Below are positions 33,989 to 42,517 of a stretch of DNA of 64,000 nt, piece by piece (the first letter of the stretch is position 1; every line of letters begins with the position of its first letter). A program made the position numbers and the translations under genes. The stretch comes from Chitinophagaceae bacterium IBVUCB2 (lineage in GTDB: Bacteria; Bacteroidota; Bacteroidia; Chitinophagales; Chitinophagaceae), in assembly GCA_002127295.1 (NCBI GenBank), contig NFUV01000002.1, positions 186,001-250,000 of the forward strand. Reading direction: 5' to 3'. The notes below the pieces were generated by a model. That model saw nothing but the letters and a program-made list of their open reading frames with translations, searched no databases and was not told where the DNA came from.

Positions 33989-35915
33989 ATTGCTTAATGA
34001 ATTTTTGCCGGGTAGTACCGGTTTCGTTTATTAAAGATATTATATAATGTGCCGGAGGTAGATCGCTTACATCGATAGTAATGCTGGCTCTGCCCGCCAT
34101 TATAGTTGGGATTTGTCTTTTTATGGTTGCTCCTTTCATATCTGTAATGCTGATAATTACTTTGCCATTCTTCTCCTGCGTAAAAGAGACATTTAAGGAA
34201 TGTATTGCCGGGTTAGGAAAGGCAGTAAAAGTGGTGGTTGTTTGTTTTAAATCAAACACAAGTACTTTGCTGTAATTGAATCGACCATCTTTATCTACCA
34301 TTTGTAAACGATAAAATACTTTCAGATTATTACTTTGTAAATCATTGTCAGTATAGTTATAATTACTTCTACTGCTGTTGCCATTCCCATTAATGTTGCC
34401 AATTGTTGTAAAATTAATTCCATCAAAACTGCGTTGAATATTAAAATGACTAAAGGTTGTTTCCTGCTCGGATTCCCATTGTAAACCAACAATTCTATTA
34501 TTCAGTACACCACCGAAGCTTAATAATTTTAAGGGTAATGTTACATTCAGGTTGGTAATCATCCAGAGGTCATTTAAAATACCTTCTGAGCTTCCATCAA
34601 AACCATAGCCTCCAAACATCCATAGATTACCATTTCCATCTGTCCAGGATACACTGCCTGTTCTGGCACCCGATTTATTAGTGGGGTCAGGCATTCCCTG
34701 GGTTCCATACACTCCTGTTTGATCAATTGTATTATCTCCTTTTACCCATGTCCATGCTCTATTAACGGTATTATATTTCCAAAGATCATTGAGATAACCA
34801 GGATTGGAGTTATTATCAAAGCCGTAGCCACCAAATAACCATAAATCACCATTTGCATCAGACCAGGAACTGCTTACATATCTTGCTCCTGGATTATTAG
34901 CCATACTTGGTTGTCCCTGTGTTCCATATATACCTGCCTGGTTAATTATTTTATCACCACTCATCCAGGTCCATTCATTAGTAGCAGGATTATATTTCCA
35001 CATATCATTCAGGTTGCCTGCATCAGTTTCATCATAACCATACCCACCAAATAACCATAAGTTGTTATTACCATCCGTCCATGATGTGCTTACATATCTT
35101 GCACCCGGCTGGTTTGTTGCTTGGGCTACACCTTTCGTTCCGTAAACTCCCGCCTGTTCAACTGCATTATCTCCTTTTACCCATGTCCATTTGTTAGTAG
35201 ATGGATTATACTTCCATATATCATTTAAAATTCCGGATGCACTGCCGCTATAACCATATCCGCCAAATAGCCAGAGATTTCCACTCGCATCAATCCATGT
35301 TTGGCTGCCATATCTTGCTCCGGGTTTATTATTGCTGTGTTCAACTCCTTTGGTTCCGTATACACCCACTTTGTCAATTGCTTTATCACCTTTTACCCAG
35401 GTCCATTGATTGGTTGAAGGATTGTATTTCCACAACGCATTTAAAAAGCCAAATGCATTATCGGTATATCCAAATCCGCCAAATAACCAGAGATTATTAT
35501 TGGCATCTCTCCATGAAACACTGGAAAAAGCGGCACCCGGTTTATTCGCAATATTTGCGGTGCCCATAGTACCATACACACTAAACTGGTTGCTGGAGTT
35601 ATTTCCTTTTACCCATGTCCATTGATTGGTAGAAGGGTTGAATTTCCACAGGTCATTTAAATAACCAGAGCTATTTACAGAATAACCAGAGCCGCCAAAT
35701 AACCATAGATTGCCTGTAGTATCTCTCCAGGTTGTAGAGTTGTTCCTGGCTCCGGGTTTGTTGTTTACAGAGGTTACTCCCTGAGTTCCGTATGTTCCAA
35801 ATTGGTTTACTGTATTATCCCCTTTCATCCATGTCCAGGGGGTTTGTGGTAATATTTGTGCGGATGAGATGGATGCGTAGAATAATAACGCAATGAAGGG
35901 TAGGGTGGTCTTCAT
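33987..35915 (-). CDS. Six-bladed kelch-like propeller with T9SS sorting domain
   Basis: 642 residues from the ATG at 35915. The frame is open to 36044, but a good promoter lies inside that stretch and MKTTLPFIALLFYASISSAQ is a proper signal peptide. Six tandem 72-residue repeats follow, each with WTWVKGDN, YGT.G, NKPGAR, LW.FGG.G and LNDLWKYNP, the kelch pattern of a six-bladed beta-propeller. Then come a fibronectin-like segment and a type A sorting domain (AFPNPAIHSLN ... RQKFIKQ). Secreted or surface-bound; likely a binding protein. The 216-bp DNA period makes slipped-strand copy-number change possible. Confidence 0.88.
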   Translation of the reverse strand: MKTTLPFIALLFYASISSAQILPQTPWTWMKGDNTVNQFGTYGTQGVTSVNNKPGARNNSTTWRDTTGNLWLFGGSGYSVNSSGYLNDLWKFNPSTNQWTWVKGNNSSNQFSVYGTMGTANIANKPGAAFSSVSWRDANNNLWLFGGFGYTDNAFGFLNALWKYNPSTNQWTWVKGDKAIDKVGVYGTKGVEHSNNKPGARYGSQTWIDASGNLWLFGGYGYSGSASGILNDIWKYNPSTNKWTWVKGDNAVEQAGVYGTKGVAQATNQPGARYVSTSWTDGNNNLWLFGGYGYDETDAGNLNDMWKYNPATNEWTWMSGDKIINQAGIYGTQGQPSMANNPGARYVSSSWSDANGDLWLFGGYGFDNNSNPGYLNDLWKYNTVNRAWTWVKGDNTIDQTGVYGTQGMPDPTNKSGARTGSVSWTDGNGNLWMFGGYGFDGSSEGILNDLWMITNLNVTLPLKLLSFGGVLNNRIVGLQWESEQETTFSHFNIQRSFDGINFTTIGNINGNGNSSRSNYNYTDNDLQSNNLKVFYRLQMVDKDGRFNYSKVLVFDLKQTTTTFTAFPNPAIHSLNVSFTQEKNGKVIISITDMKGATIKRQIPTIMAGRASITIDVSDLPPAHYIISLINETGTTRQKFIKQ

Positions 35916-35940
35916 GATGGTTTGGATAGTTGGATTCAAC

Positions 35941-35972
35941 CAAACATAATGAAGAAAGAAACCAAATTCAAT
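35941..35972 (-). promoter_or_regulatory. Promoter of the kelch-like gene
   Basis: On the minus strand ATTG (35972-35969), 20 nt, then TATGTTTG (35948-35941). Predicted +1 near 35934 gives a 19-nt leader to the ATG at 35915 and rules out the longer frame. Confidence 0.7.
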
Positions 35973-36380
35973 CAAAAACGCCACTAAAAATGCGAAATGA
36001 GTGGTAACACTTAGTGGAGTATAAAGGAAGCTACGGAATTTCAATAGCGGTTGTAAAACAATACAGTTCGCAGCAGGAAAGGAAGGAAATGTGGCACCGC
36101 CATTGGAAAAACTGCAGTGGATTTTTTCGAATTTTATAAGTGCTTCAATAGGTATTTCCGTAGCCTTATGTTTCAGGAAAACACTGTTTGTAAACCATGA
36201 TTGCAGCAGGCAGTTGGGGAAAAAATTGCCGCATTATTTTTTCAACACTTGTTTTTTAAAACAAATAAGAACTTACCTTCATTAGGACTAACCACTTACC
36301 CTTAGAGAAGCTCTCAGCCAAAACTAAACTGGCACAATTAGAACTCCAATCCTGTTTAAAATTATTTAAGGCCTCTATTA
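35973..36380. other. Divergent intergenic region between two T9SS genes
   Basis: No gene recognised; the frame at 36091-36285 lacks any family feature. CCACTAA (35981-35987) and TTAGTGG (36011-36017) form an inverted repeat near the kelch promoter. The rest shows no clear structure. Confidence 0.4.
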
Positions 36381-36431
36381 TTGTACAACCTAAAAAGGTT
36401 TTTAATCTTTTTAATTTAAAAAATTTTGAGC
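36381..36431 (+). promoter_or_regulatory. Promoter and leader shared with the paralogue at 31330 (copy 2)
   Basis: TTG (36381-36383), 19 nt, then TAATCTTTTTAA at 36403, ending in TTTGAGC before the ATG at 36432. Same 29-nt TAATC-to-ATG distance as copy 1; the central 10 nt differ. Confidence 0.55.
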
Positions 36432-39311
36432 ATGAAAAAGTTTTACTCAGTTTTATTTGTTGGGGCAATGTTGATGCTGGCTACACCGGCACTCAATGCC
36501 CAAACAACCGTTTTTTCAGAAAATATCGGAGTAGGTGCAGGAACAACTGCCATTGGTACCTACACGGGTTGGCAAAACAATGGCATCTTTACTTTTACAG
36601 GAACAGGGGATGTTAGAAATACTTCTCCTTCTTCCGGTTATGCAGGAGCAAGTGGAAACGGATGTGTTTTTTTAACAAACATTGCCACAAGGACATTCCA
36701 GATTGCGGGTATCAATACCTCTTCATTTAGTTCTTTGCAGCTTTCATTTGGAATATCTAAAACCACAACTGCTTCAAACGGTTCTGAGATAACTTTGGAA
36801 GTTAGCACAGATGGAGTAGTTTATACTCCTCTTACTTTTACATTACCTACAGGTGCTGGAACAGCTATATGGCATTTGATTACTCCCAGCGGAGCCATAC
36901 CATCAACAGCTAATTTGAGAATTAGGTGGACTCAAACGGGTACCACTCCCCAATTTAGAATAGATGATGTAGTATTATCCGGTACAGGGCCAGCTTTATC
37001 TGTTTCTCCTTCAGCCTGGGCATTTGAACCTATATATGTTTCAAATTTTTCAGCATCTAAAATATTTACCTTATCCGGTACAAATCTTACCGGAGCACCA
37101 GGAAATATTACTATTACCTCACCAAGTACAGATTTCCAGGTTTCAAATGATAATAGCACATGGGGCCCTTCTACCACAATCGCCTATGCGACGGTTACGT
37201 TAACGGCTACCCCAGTATATGTAAGGTTTAGTCCTCAAAGCACAGGGGCAAAGGCTGGAGTTATTAATATTAATGGAGGAGGAGCCTTTGAACCTGTAAC
37301 AGTTAGTGGAACAGGAATAGCACCTATTACCGGCCAATACAGAACTGTTGGTTCGGGTGATTGGAGTAATGTGGCCATATGGGAACGATACAACGGGACT
37401 ATTTGGGTAACCCCCGCACCTTCCGCTCCTACAAGTGCTGATGCTGCTATTACTATCCTTAACACACATGCAGTTACAATTTCAGCTCCAGTCACAGCAG
37501 ACCAACTTACTGTGAATGGGGGAGGACAACTTACAGTTAACAGTGGCGTTACATTTACTACTAATACCAGTGCCACTACTTCACAATATGGAACTATTAA
37601 TATTGATGGGTTGTTAGATATTGGTCAAAATAATACGTTTAATATAAATGCTGGTGCTGTGATGAATATTTCGGCAACTGGTACTTATAATAATAATGCT
37701 GGTGGAACAAATTCGTTTCTGAATGTGGCGGGTACAATAAATTCTACTGGTTCAATTGTGACAAGTGCAGGAAGTAGTACTACTACAGCTAATATAAATT
37801 CCGGAGGAGTTGTTGTTTTATCCGGCTCAGCAACATGGAATATTGTTACAAATGGGAATGCGAAACTTTCCGTAAACAATGGTGGAACTCTTGAAGTTGG
37901 ACCCAACGCACAAGTGGGTGGTATTGGAGACTTTGATTTACTATCTGGAGCTACATTAAAAATAGGATCCACAGTTGGCATTTCTCCTACACCTACAACA
38001 TCAGGTAATATTCAGAACACAGGAGGGGTTCGAACTTTTGATCCGGGAGCTAACTATACCTATAACGGTACAGCCAACCAAAACATGGGTAATGGTTTTC
38101 CCGATAACCTTACTGGAATTTTAACGATCAATAATACAGGAACAACGGGAAACAACCTTGTGACTCTTCCGCTGCTACCAGTACCACAGCCAAGGACCAT
38201 TGCAAGTGGCGGATCAGTTGTATTTATACAAGGCTTACTTAATACAGCTTCTCCTAACCCGGTTCTTACATTTGCTGCAGGTTCGAGCACATCCGGAGCA
38301 TCTGATGCTTCCTATGCTAATGGCCCAATCATTAAAACAGGAACAACGGACTTTACGTTCCCGGTTGGTAAATCGCCGGCAGGCTATCATCCAATTGGTA
38401 TTTCTAATCTTTCAGGACCAGAAACCTTTACGGCAGAATATATCCGTGCAAGCGGTTCTGCATTAGGTGCTGCTAATTCTCCGCTTACACATGTAAGCAA
38501 TTGCGAATACTGGAACCTATCCAGGGCTGGGGCTTCTGTTACGGCCAATGTTATTCTTTTCTGGACTGCAAGCAGTGGCTGTAATGCTACGCCTTATGTA
38601 ACATCACTTCCGGCGTTAAGAGTTGCAAGACACAACGGTGCTACCTGGGATGACAGAGGTAATACTGCTACATCAGGAAACAACACCGCCGGTAGTGTTA
38701 CAAGCAGCACTGTTTCTGCTTTCTCTCCATTTACTTTGGGAGCTGTAGACTTCAATCCTCTACCGGTTGTATTTGGAGGTATCAGAGCCTATGCCAAGAA
38801 CAACGGCATCCAGGTTGACTGGACCATCCTTACTGAAGTAAATGTGGATCGTTATGAAGTGGAACGTTCTTCAGATGGTATCAACTTTAGTACAAAAGGT
38901 ATAGTAGCAGCTATCAACAGCAGCAACAGAACAAACTATGGCTGGTTAGATATTATGCCGAATGCAGGTACTAATTTCTACCGCATCCGCAATATTGATA
39001 AAGATGGTAAATCATCTTACAGCGTTATTGTAAGAGTTGATCTTGATAAGCTGCTTACAGATATCAATATTTATCCTAACCCGGTGAGCAATGGTTATAT
39101 CTCCTACCAGTCACCGGAATTTGAAAAAGGAATTTACCAGGTACGGATATTTAACAGCAATGGTCAGCAGGTAGCTAGTCAGCAATACAATCATTCGGGT
39201 GGTTCATTGAGCCAGTCGTTACAATTGCCGGCAACTATGAAAGCAGGTGTATATTACCTGAAACTGCAAACTGAAAATAAGAACTTCAGTAAAGCATTCA
39301 TCGTTCAATAA
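36432..39311 (+). CDS. T9SS type A sorted surface protein (paralogue of 31330)
   Basis: About 959 residues. A signal peptide (to about 25, ending LNAQ) precedes a jelly-roll-like region (FSENIGVGAGTTAIGTYTGW), an Ig-like segment (ALSVSPSAWAFEP...TLSGTNL), beta-helix-like Gly/Thr/Asn repeats, then the module shared with its paralogue (NGPIIKTGTTDFTFPVG ... VSNCEYWNLSR), a fibronectin-like segment (GIQVDWTILTEVNVDRYEVERS) and the sorting domain (NIYPNPVSNG ... NFSKAFIVQ). The C-terminal 400 residues align with the 31330 product, while the N-terminal parts differ. Surface protein of unknown ligand, ended by a strong terminator. Confidence 0.85.
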   Translation: MKKFYSVLFVGAMLMLATPALNAQTTVFSENIGVGAGTTAIGTYTGWQNNGIFTFTGTGDVRNTSPSSGYAGASGNGCVFLTNIATRTFQIAGINTSSFSSLQLSFGISKTTTASNGSEITLEVSTDGVVYTPLTFTLPTGAGTAIWHLITPSGAIPSTANLRIRWTQTGTTPQFRIDDVVLSGTGPALSVSPSAWAFEPIYVSNFSASKIFTLSGTNLTGAPGNITITSPSTDFQVSNDNSTWGPSTTIAYATVTLTATPVYVRFSPQSTGAKAGVININGGGAFEPVTVSGTGIAPITGQYRTVGSGDWSNVAIWERYNGTIWVTPAPSAPTSADAAITILNTHAVTISAPVTADQLTVNGGGQLTVNSGVTFTTNTSATTSQYGTINIDGLLDIGQNNTFNINAGAVMNISATGTYNNNAGGTNSFLNVAGTINSTGSIVTSAGSSTTTANINSGGVVVLSGSATWNIVTNGNAKLSVNNGGTLEVGPNAQVGGIGDFDLLSGATLKIGSTVGISPTPTTSGNIQNTGGVRTFDPGANYTYNGTANQNMGNGFPDNLTGILTINNTGTTGNNLVTLPLLPVPQPRTIASGGSVVFIQGLLNTASPNPVLTFAAGSSTSGASDASYANGPIIKTGTTDFTFPVGKSPAGYHPIGISNLSGPETFTAEYIRASGSALGAANSPLTHVSNCEYWNLSRAGASVTANVILFWTASSGCNATPYVTSLPALRVARHNGATWDDRGNTATSGNNTAGSVTSSTVSAFSPFTLGAVDFNPLPVVFGGIRAYAKNNGIQVDWTILTEVNVDRYEVERSSDGINFSTKGIVAAINSSNRTNYGWLDIMPNAGTNFYRIRNIDKDGKSSYSVIVRVDLDKLLTDINIYPNPVSNGYISYQSPEFEKGIYQVRIFNSNGQQVASQQYNHSGGSLSQSLQLPATMKAGVYYLKLQTENKNFSKAFIVQ

Positions 39312-39332
39312 TAAAAGTATTCAATGGCAAGT

Positions 39333-39367
39333 AAAAGCTGTCCCGTTCATTCGGGGCAGCTTTTTTT
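39333..39367 (+). terminator. Terminator after the second T9SS paralogue
   Basis: AAAAGCTGTCCCG and CGGGGCAGCTTT pair with one G-T wobble around TTCATT, followed by TTTTTTT. Confidence 0.85.
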
Positions 39368-39380
39368 ATTATCAATGTCT

Positions 39381-39439
39381 TGTCATTCCGGTTCTGCATC
39401 GTCAGTAACCGAAATGTCATTCCGGGCTTGCCCCGGAAT
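39381..39439. repeat. TGTCATTC-type palindromic repeats
   Basis: TGTCATTCCGG occurs at 39381 and 39415, 34 nt apart. The second is followed by a hairpin, ATTCCGGG-CTTG-CCCCGGAAT (39419-39439). Related to the inverted pair at 27148-27238. Directly upstream of the GIY-YIG relic. Confidence 0.6.
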
Positions 39440-39470
39440 CTTTCCCGACTAATTTTACAGCATAGTCCGG

Positions 39471-39752
39471 ATGATTCGATACTCAGTTTATATACTTTCC
39501 AATTTTGCAAGGACCGTATTTTATACTGGAGTTACTAATAATATAGAAAAAGAATCCAGGAGCATCGCAGTAACGAAGGAACTATGTTCACGGCGAAATA
39601 TAAATGTCATTTCCTGCTGTTCTCGAAAAGTATAGAGATATAAACAATGCAATCGCCTGGGAAAAACAATTAAAAAATTGGAAGAGAGAATGGAAAATTA
39701 AACTCATCCGGAAAAGAACCCGGAGTTAAAAGATTTGGCGGAGAGTTGGTAA
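39471..39752 (+). pseudogene. Frameshifted GIY-YIG endonuclease-like gene
   Basis: Read across frames, the region gives MIRYSVYILSNFARTVFYTG and VTNNIE, then KRIQEHRSNEGTMFTAKYK, then DINNAIAWEKQLKNWKREWK, then NPELKDLAESW and a stop at 39750-39752. This is the pattern of the small (about 90 aa) stand-alone GIY-YIG proteins: V-YIL....-YTGVT, R..EH, A...EKQ.K.W, NP...DL. The frame changes near 39551 (short A-run), before 39646 and again near 39715, so no full product can be made. Length, if repaired, is the usual one. These genes are scattered and often mobile in Bacteroidota; the palindromic repeats just upstream fit a transposed origin (inference). Confidence 0.75.
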
Positions 39753-39762
39753 ACAACAGCAC

Positions 39763-39796
39763 AAAAAAAGCTGCCCTTTCTATGAAAGGACAGCTT
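39763..39796 (-). terminator. Terminator of the adhesin-like T9SS gene
   Basis: AAGCTGCCCTTTC and GAAAGGACAGCTT pair with one mismatch around TAT. On the minus strand the stem is followed by TTTTTTT. It lies about 30 bp after the stop. Confidence 0.75.
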
Positions 39797-39824
39797 CTGG
39801 TTTTATAGAAATCTATTTAATTAC

Positions 39825-41813
39825 TTATTGCGAAACTACGATCTTCCGTATTTCTTTTTCCATGCTTACCGGATCAGTTACCTGCAATATATATGTTCCT
39901 GATCTTAGCCCGGTAAGTTTTAGTTGTTGGTTATTGTAGCCAGACCATTTCTGTACCAGTCTTCCTGAAATATCACTCAAGGCGATTTCTTTTTTATCAT
40001 CTGAGCCAAAGATAACAGTTACGTTACCATCGCTGGAAGGATTGGGATAGGTAAGGATAGAAACTCTTTCCTTAATACCATTGATCAACCTTACTTCACT
40101 GTATTTAAATTTACCATCCAGGTCCATTTGTTTTATCCGGTACAAGCTTGCATCTGCAAAACTGTTTGGATCAGAAAATGAGTATTGTAACTCTGATGTA
40201 CTGTTTCCGCCAACAGCTCTTGAATTAACAAAGCCCACTGTTTCAAAAAGGTTGCTGTTCTTCAACTGTCTTTGTATTTCAAAACCCTGGTTATTAATTT
40301 CTGTTCCTGTAACCCAGGTGAGGGAAACAGCCGAGTTAATTCTGCGGGCAGTGAAAGAAACAAAACTCACCGGTAAAGTAATATTCTGGTCGCAGTTAGA
40401 AAGCTGCACACAGGAAGCCGGTGGAAGTGTAACATAAACTGGCAGTACCGGGGCAGGAGTGCAAACACCCGGCAGAGATACTACAATTGCACCTGCACTG
40501 TACGTTGCATTTCCGATTGTTCCGCAAGCAGTGTTGTTTACAGCACCAAGTGATCCCGTTACTGAAATACTCGTGGTATTATCCATATTGATATTACCTG
40601 TAGAAGCTCTGAATGTAAACAAACCACCGAAGTTGGCGCCATTGGCCTGGAAAAGAGAGCCTGTAAAATTCAGGTTATTATTTGCTTCAACTGTTACAGG
40701 GCCACCTCTCCTGATACCAGAACCAAATCCGTTTGACTGGATGGCCTGGCCCGAAGTAATAACTGATCCTGCAATTGATTTAGCAGTTATAATTCCACCT
40801 TCACCGCCGTTACCTCCAACATTTGCATGAACGGCATACACTGCTCCTGAACCAGCACCACTGATAATAATATTATTCCTGGCGAAAAGATCGATCCAGG
40901 AACGTTTGCCTGCTCCCAATGATAAATCGGCATTTACTTGTCCGGTAGGATTAATGACAATTGTATTAGCCCACACCTCTACGCCGGCCGTGGACTCTGA
41001 AGGTTTATCAGGACGGAATGGAGGAACAAGTTTAGTTGGAATAGCTGGCGTTGCATGACCTTCACCTGTAGACTCAACCAGCCCATTAATGGTAACGGTG
41101 CATGCTTCAAGATGAACAAGATCGGCGCCTGGATCCTGACCAAAGCTACTCACCTTCCCTGTTGCTTCAATTACAATATTACAGTTTGTAATAATAAATA
41201 TACTTCCTGCTCCTTGAGGCTGCGGTCCACCTGGACCAGTCATGCCACTTACTGATTCAACAGTTCCAGCCACAACAATATTGCGATCTCCTGTTATTGA
41301 AATATCACCAGAAGTACCTGTACCATTAGCTCTGATTGCAGCACCTGCACTAATATTTACGGGACCCGTTACGTCAATAGAGATATCACCGGTTATGCCA
41401 GTATCTCCTGATCCGGAAGTTTTACTGCTTGATATAACAGCACCAGTTGCCATAGTGAAATTTCCACCTACAGTTATAGTAATATCTCCGCCACTACCAC
41501 CATTTATATTATTTTCTGCGAGAATAGCTGCACCAGCTTGTAAGGTCAGGCTACCTGTTACAACAATAGTGATATCACCTGCACTATTGCCTGATCCGCC
41601 AACATCATTATTGGTAATGTTGCCGCCAGTTGCAATCGTTAGATTACCGGCGTATTCAAAAATACCGACTGCAGGATCTGAATCATCAATGGAATTATCA
41701 AGACTTGCAAAAGTTCTGGGCACACTAATAGTTAATTGTGCGGAGAGGGAATAACAAAAGCCGAGGCTAACCAGGATCAATAGTCCTGATTTCATTAGTA
41801 GTTTTCTTTTCAT
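39825..41813 (-). CDS. T9SS-sorted adhesin-like protein with hemagglutinin-type repeats
   Basis: 662 residues. A signal peptide (to about 25, ending YSLSAQ) precedes repeats of the form GDITI.V.G.......GA.I....  (SAGDITIVVTGSL, GGDITITVGGNF, TGDISIDVTGPV), a pattern of filamentous-hemagglutinin-like beta-helices. A small Cys-containing linker, a fibronectin-like segment (AVSLTWVTGTEINNQGFEIQR) and a type A sorting domain (ILTYPNPSSDG ... EIRKIVVSQ) follow. Probably a surface adhesin; the target is unknown. An inverted repeat lies just before the start codon. Confidence 0.82.
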   Translation of the reverse strand: MKRKLLMKSGLLILVSLGFCYSLSAQLTISVPRTFASLDNSIDDSDPAVGIFEYAGNLTIATGGNITNNDVGGSGNSAGDITIVVTGSLTLQAGAAILAENNINGGSGGDITITVGGNFTMATGAVISSSKTSGSGDTGITGDISIDVTGPVNISAGAAIRANGTGTSGDISITGDRNIVVAGTVESVSGMTGPGGPQPQGAGSIFIITNCNIVIEATGKVSSFGQDPGADLVHLEACTVTINGLVESTGEGHATPAIPTKLVPPFRPDKPSESTAGVEVWANTIVINPTGQVNADLSLGAGKRSWIDLFARNNIIISGAGSGAVYAVHANVGGNGGEGGIITAKSIAGSVITSGQAIQSNGFGSGIRRGGPVTVEANNNLNFTGSLFQANGANFGGLFTFRASTGNINMDNTTSISVTGSLGAVNNTACGTIGNATYSAGAIVVSLPGVCTPAPVLPVYVTLPPASCVQLSNCDQNITLPVSFVSFTARRINSAVSLTWVTGTEINNQGFEIQRQLKNSNLFETVGFVNSRAVGGNSTSELQYSFSDPNSFADASLYRIKQMDLDGKFKYSEVRLINGIKERVSILTYPNPSSDGNVTVIFGSDDKKEIALSDISGRLVQKWSGYNNQQLKLTGLRSGTYILQVTDPVSMEKEIRKIVVSQ

Positions 41814-41815
41814 TG

Positions 41816-41843
41816 CCGTAAATTTTAAAGTTTAGATTTACGG
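41816..41843 (-). promoter_or_regulatory. Inverted repeat in the leader of the adhesin-like gene
   Basis: CCGTAAAT and ATTTACGG, 8-bp perfect arms with a 12-nt spacer, ending 3 bp from the ATG. In the mRNA it would form a hairpin next to the start codon and could limit ribosome access (inference). Confidence 0.4.
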
Positions 41844-41956
41844 TCTTTCATGCATTTGGAAATCTGGTTTTTTCAGAAAGAATAGATCTCGGGATGGCTT
41901 ATCAGAGGAGAGTGGGATTGTAAAAGTAGAACAATAAATCCTAGATTACTAGCGAT

Positions 41957-41980
41957 AAAAAAAGTTCCCCAGCTTGGGTA
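41957..41980 (-). terminator. Probable terminator of the DUF4293 gene
   Basis: On the minus strand TTACCC-AAGCT-GGGGAA forms a short stem with one mismatch and is followed by CTTTTTTT. A further inverted repeat, GTAGTT/AACTAC (42008-42032), lies between it and the gene. Confidence 0.5.
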
Positions 41981-42062
41981 ATTTTTTTCACTTAGTCATG
42001 TATAGTGTAGTTGTTAAGCTACAGTAAACTACAAGTTTTTTTATAAACAATGCTTTGGTTTT

Positions 42063-42485
42063 CTATCTCAGTTTGTCCAGGGATTTTACCAGCTTCTCAT
42101 CTTTCCTGATATTACGAAAAGCCATAAAGTAGGAGATGATGATTACTACCGGAAGAATGGCCCATAAGGCCGGTGTACTTGCTAATAATTTATTCATACT
42201 TAAAACATAAAGGATGAGAATGCCAATGGCTACCAGCAAACCCAACAAGCATAATTTAATTTGCAGCTTACGATCTTTAAATAGAAAAATGGTAATAGCA
42301 GATAATCCAATCGATACAATAGTAAGAATAAGTATAAAAAAATCTTCCCCGGCTACCAAATCAACTCTTTCTTTCATGGTTGTATTTACTACTATTTTTT
42401 CTCCTACGGCGAATGGGAACATAAAACTAAGAACACCTGCTATCGTTGCAAGTAATAGCCACAGAGTTTGTTGACGTTGGATCAT
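42063..42485 (-). CDS. DUF4293 family membrane protein
   Basis: 140 residues with four hydrophobic segments, starting MIQRQQTLWLLLATIAG, the characteristic N-terminus of DUF4293 proteins of Bacteroidota. A periplasmic loop (GEKIVVNTTMKERVDLVAG) follows the first helix and the C-terminus is basic (RNIRKDEKLVKSLDKL). Function unknown. It lies 32 bp downstream of glyA on the same strand and is probably co-transcribed with it. Confidence 0.8.
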   Translation of the reverse strand: MIQRQQTLWLLLATIAGVLSFMFPFAVGEKIVVNTTMKERVDLVAGEDFFILILTIVSIGLSAITIFLFKDRKLQIKLCLLGLLVAIGILILYVLSMNKLLASTPALWAILPVVIIISYFMAFRNIRKDEKLVKSLDKLR

Positions 42486-42517
42486 GGTAAATTTTTTTCT
42501 CGTTGAATAGTTTTGGT

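Noticed and set aside
33987-35915. Regularly spaced repeats resembling a CRISPR-like array
   Set aside because: The 216-bp period is in frame and encodes kelch-like blades. No short identical repeats with unique spacers and no cas genes.
35916-36044. N-terminal extension of the kelch-like protein
   Set aside because: Contains a well-formed promoter, and the shorter start gives a proper signal peptide.
39298-39510. Minus-strand ORF near the end of the second T9SS gene
   Set aside because: It crosses a strong terminator and palindromic repeats and shows no protein pattern.
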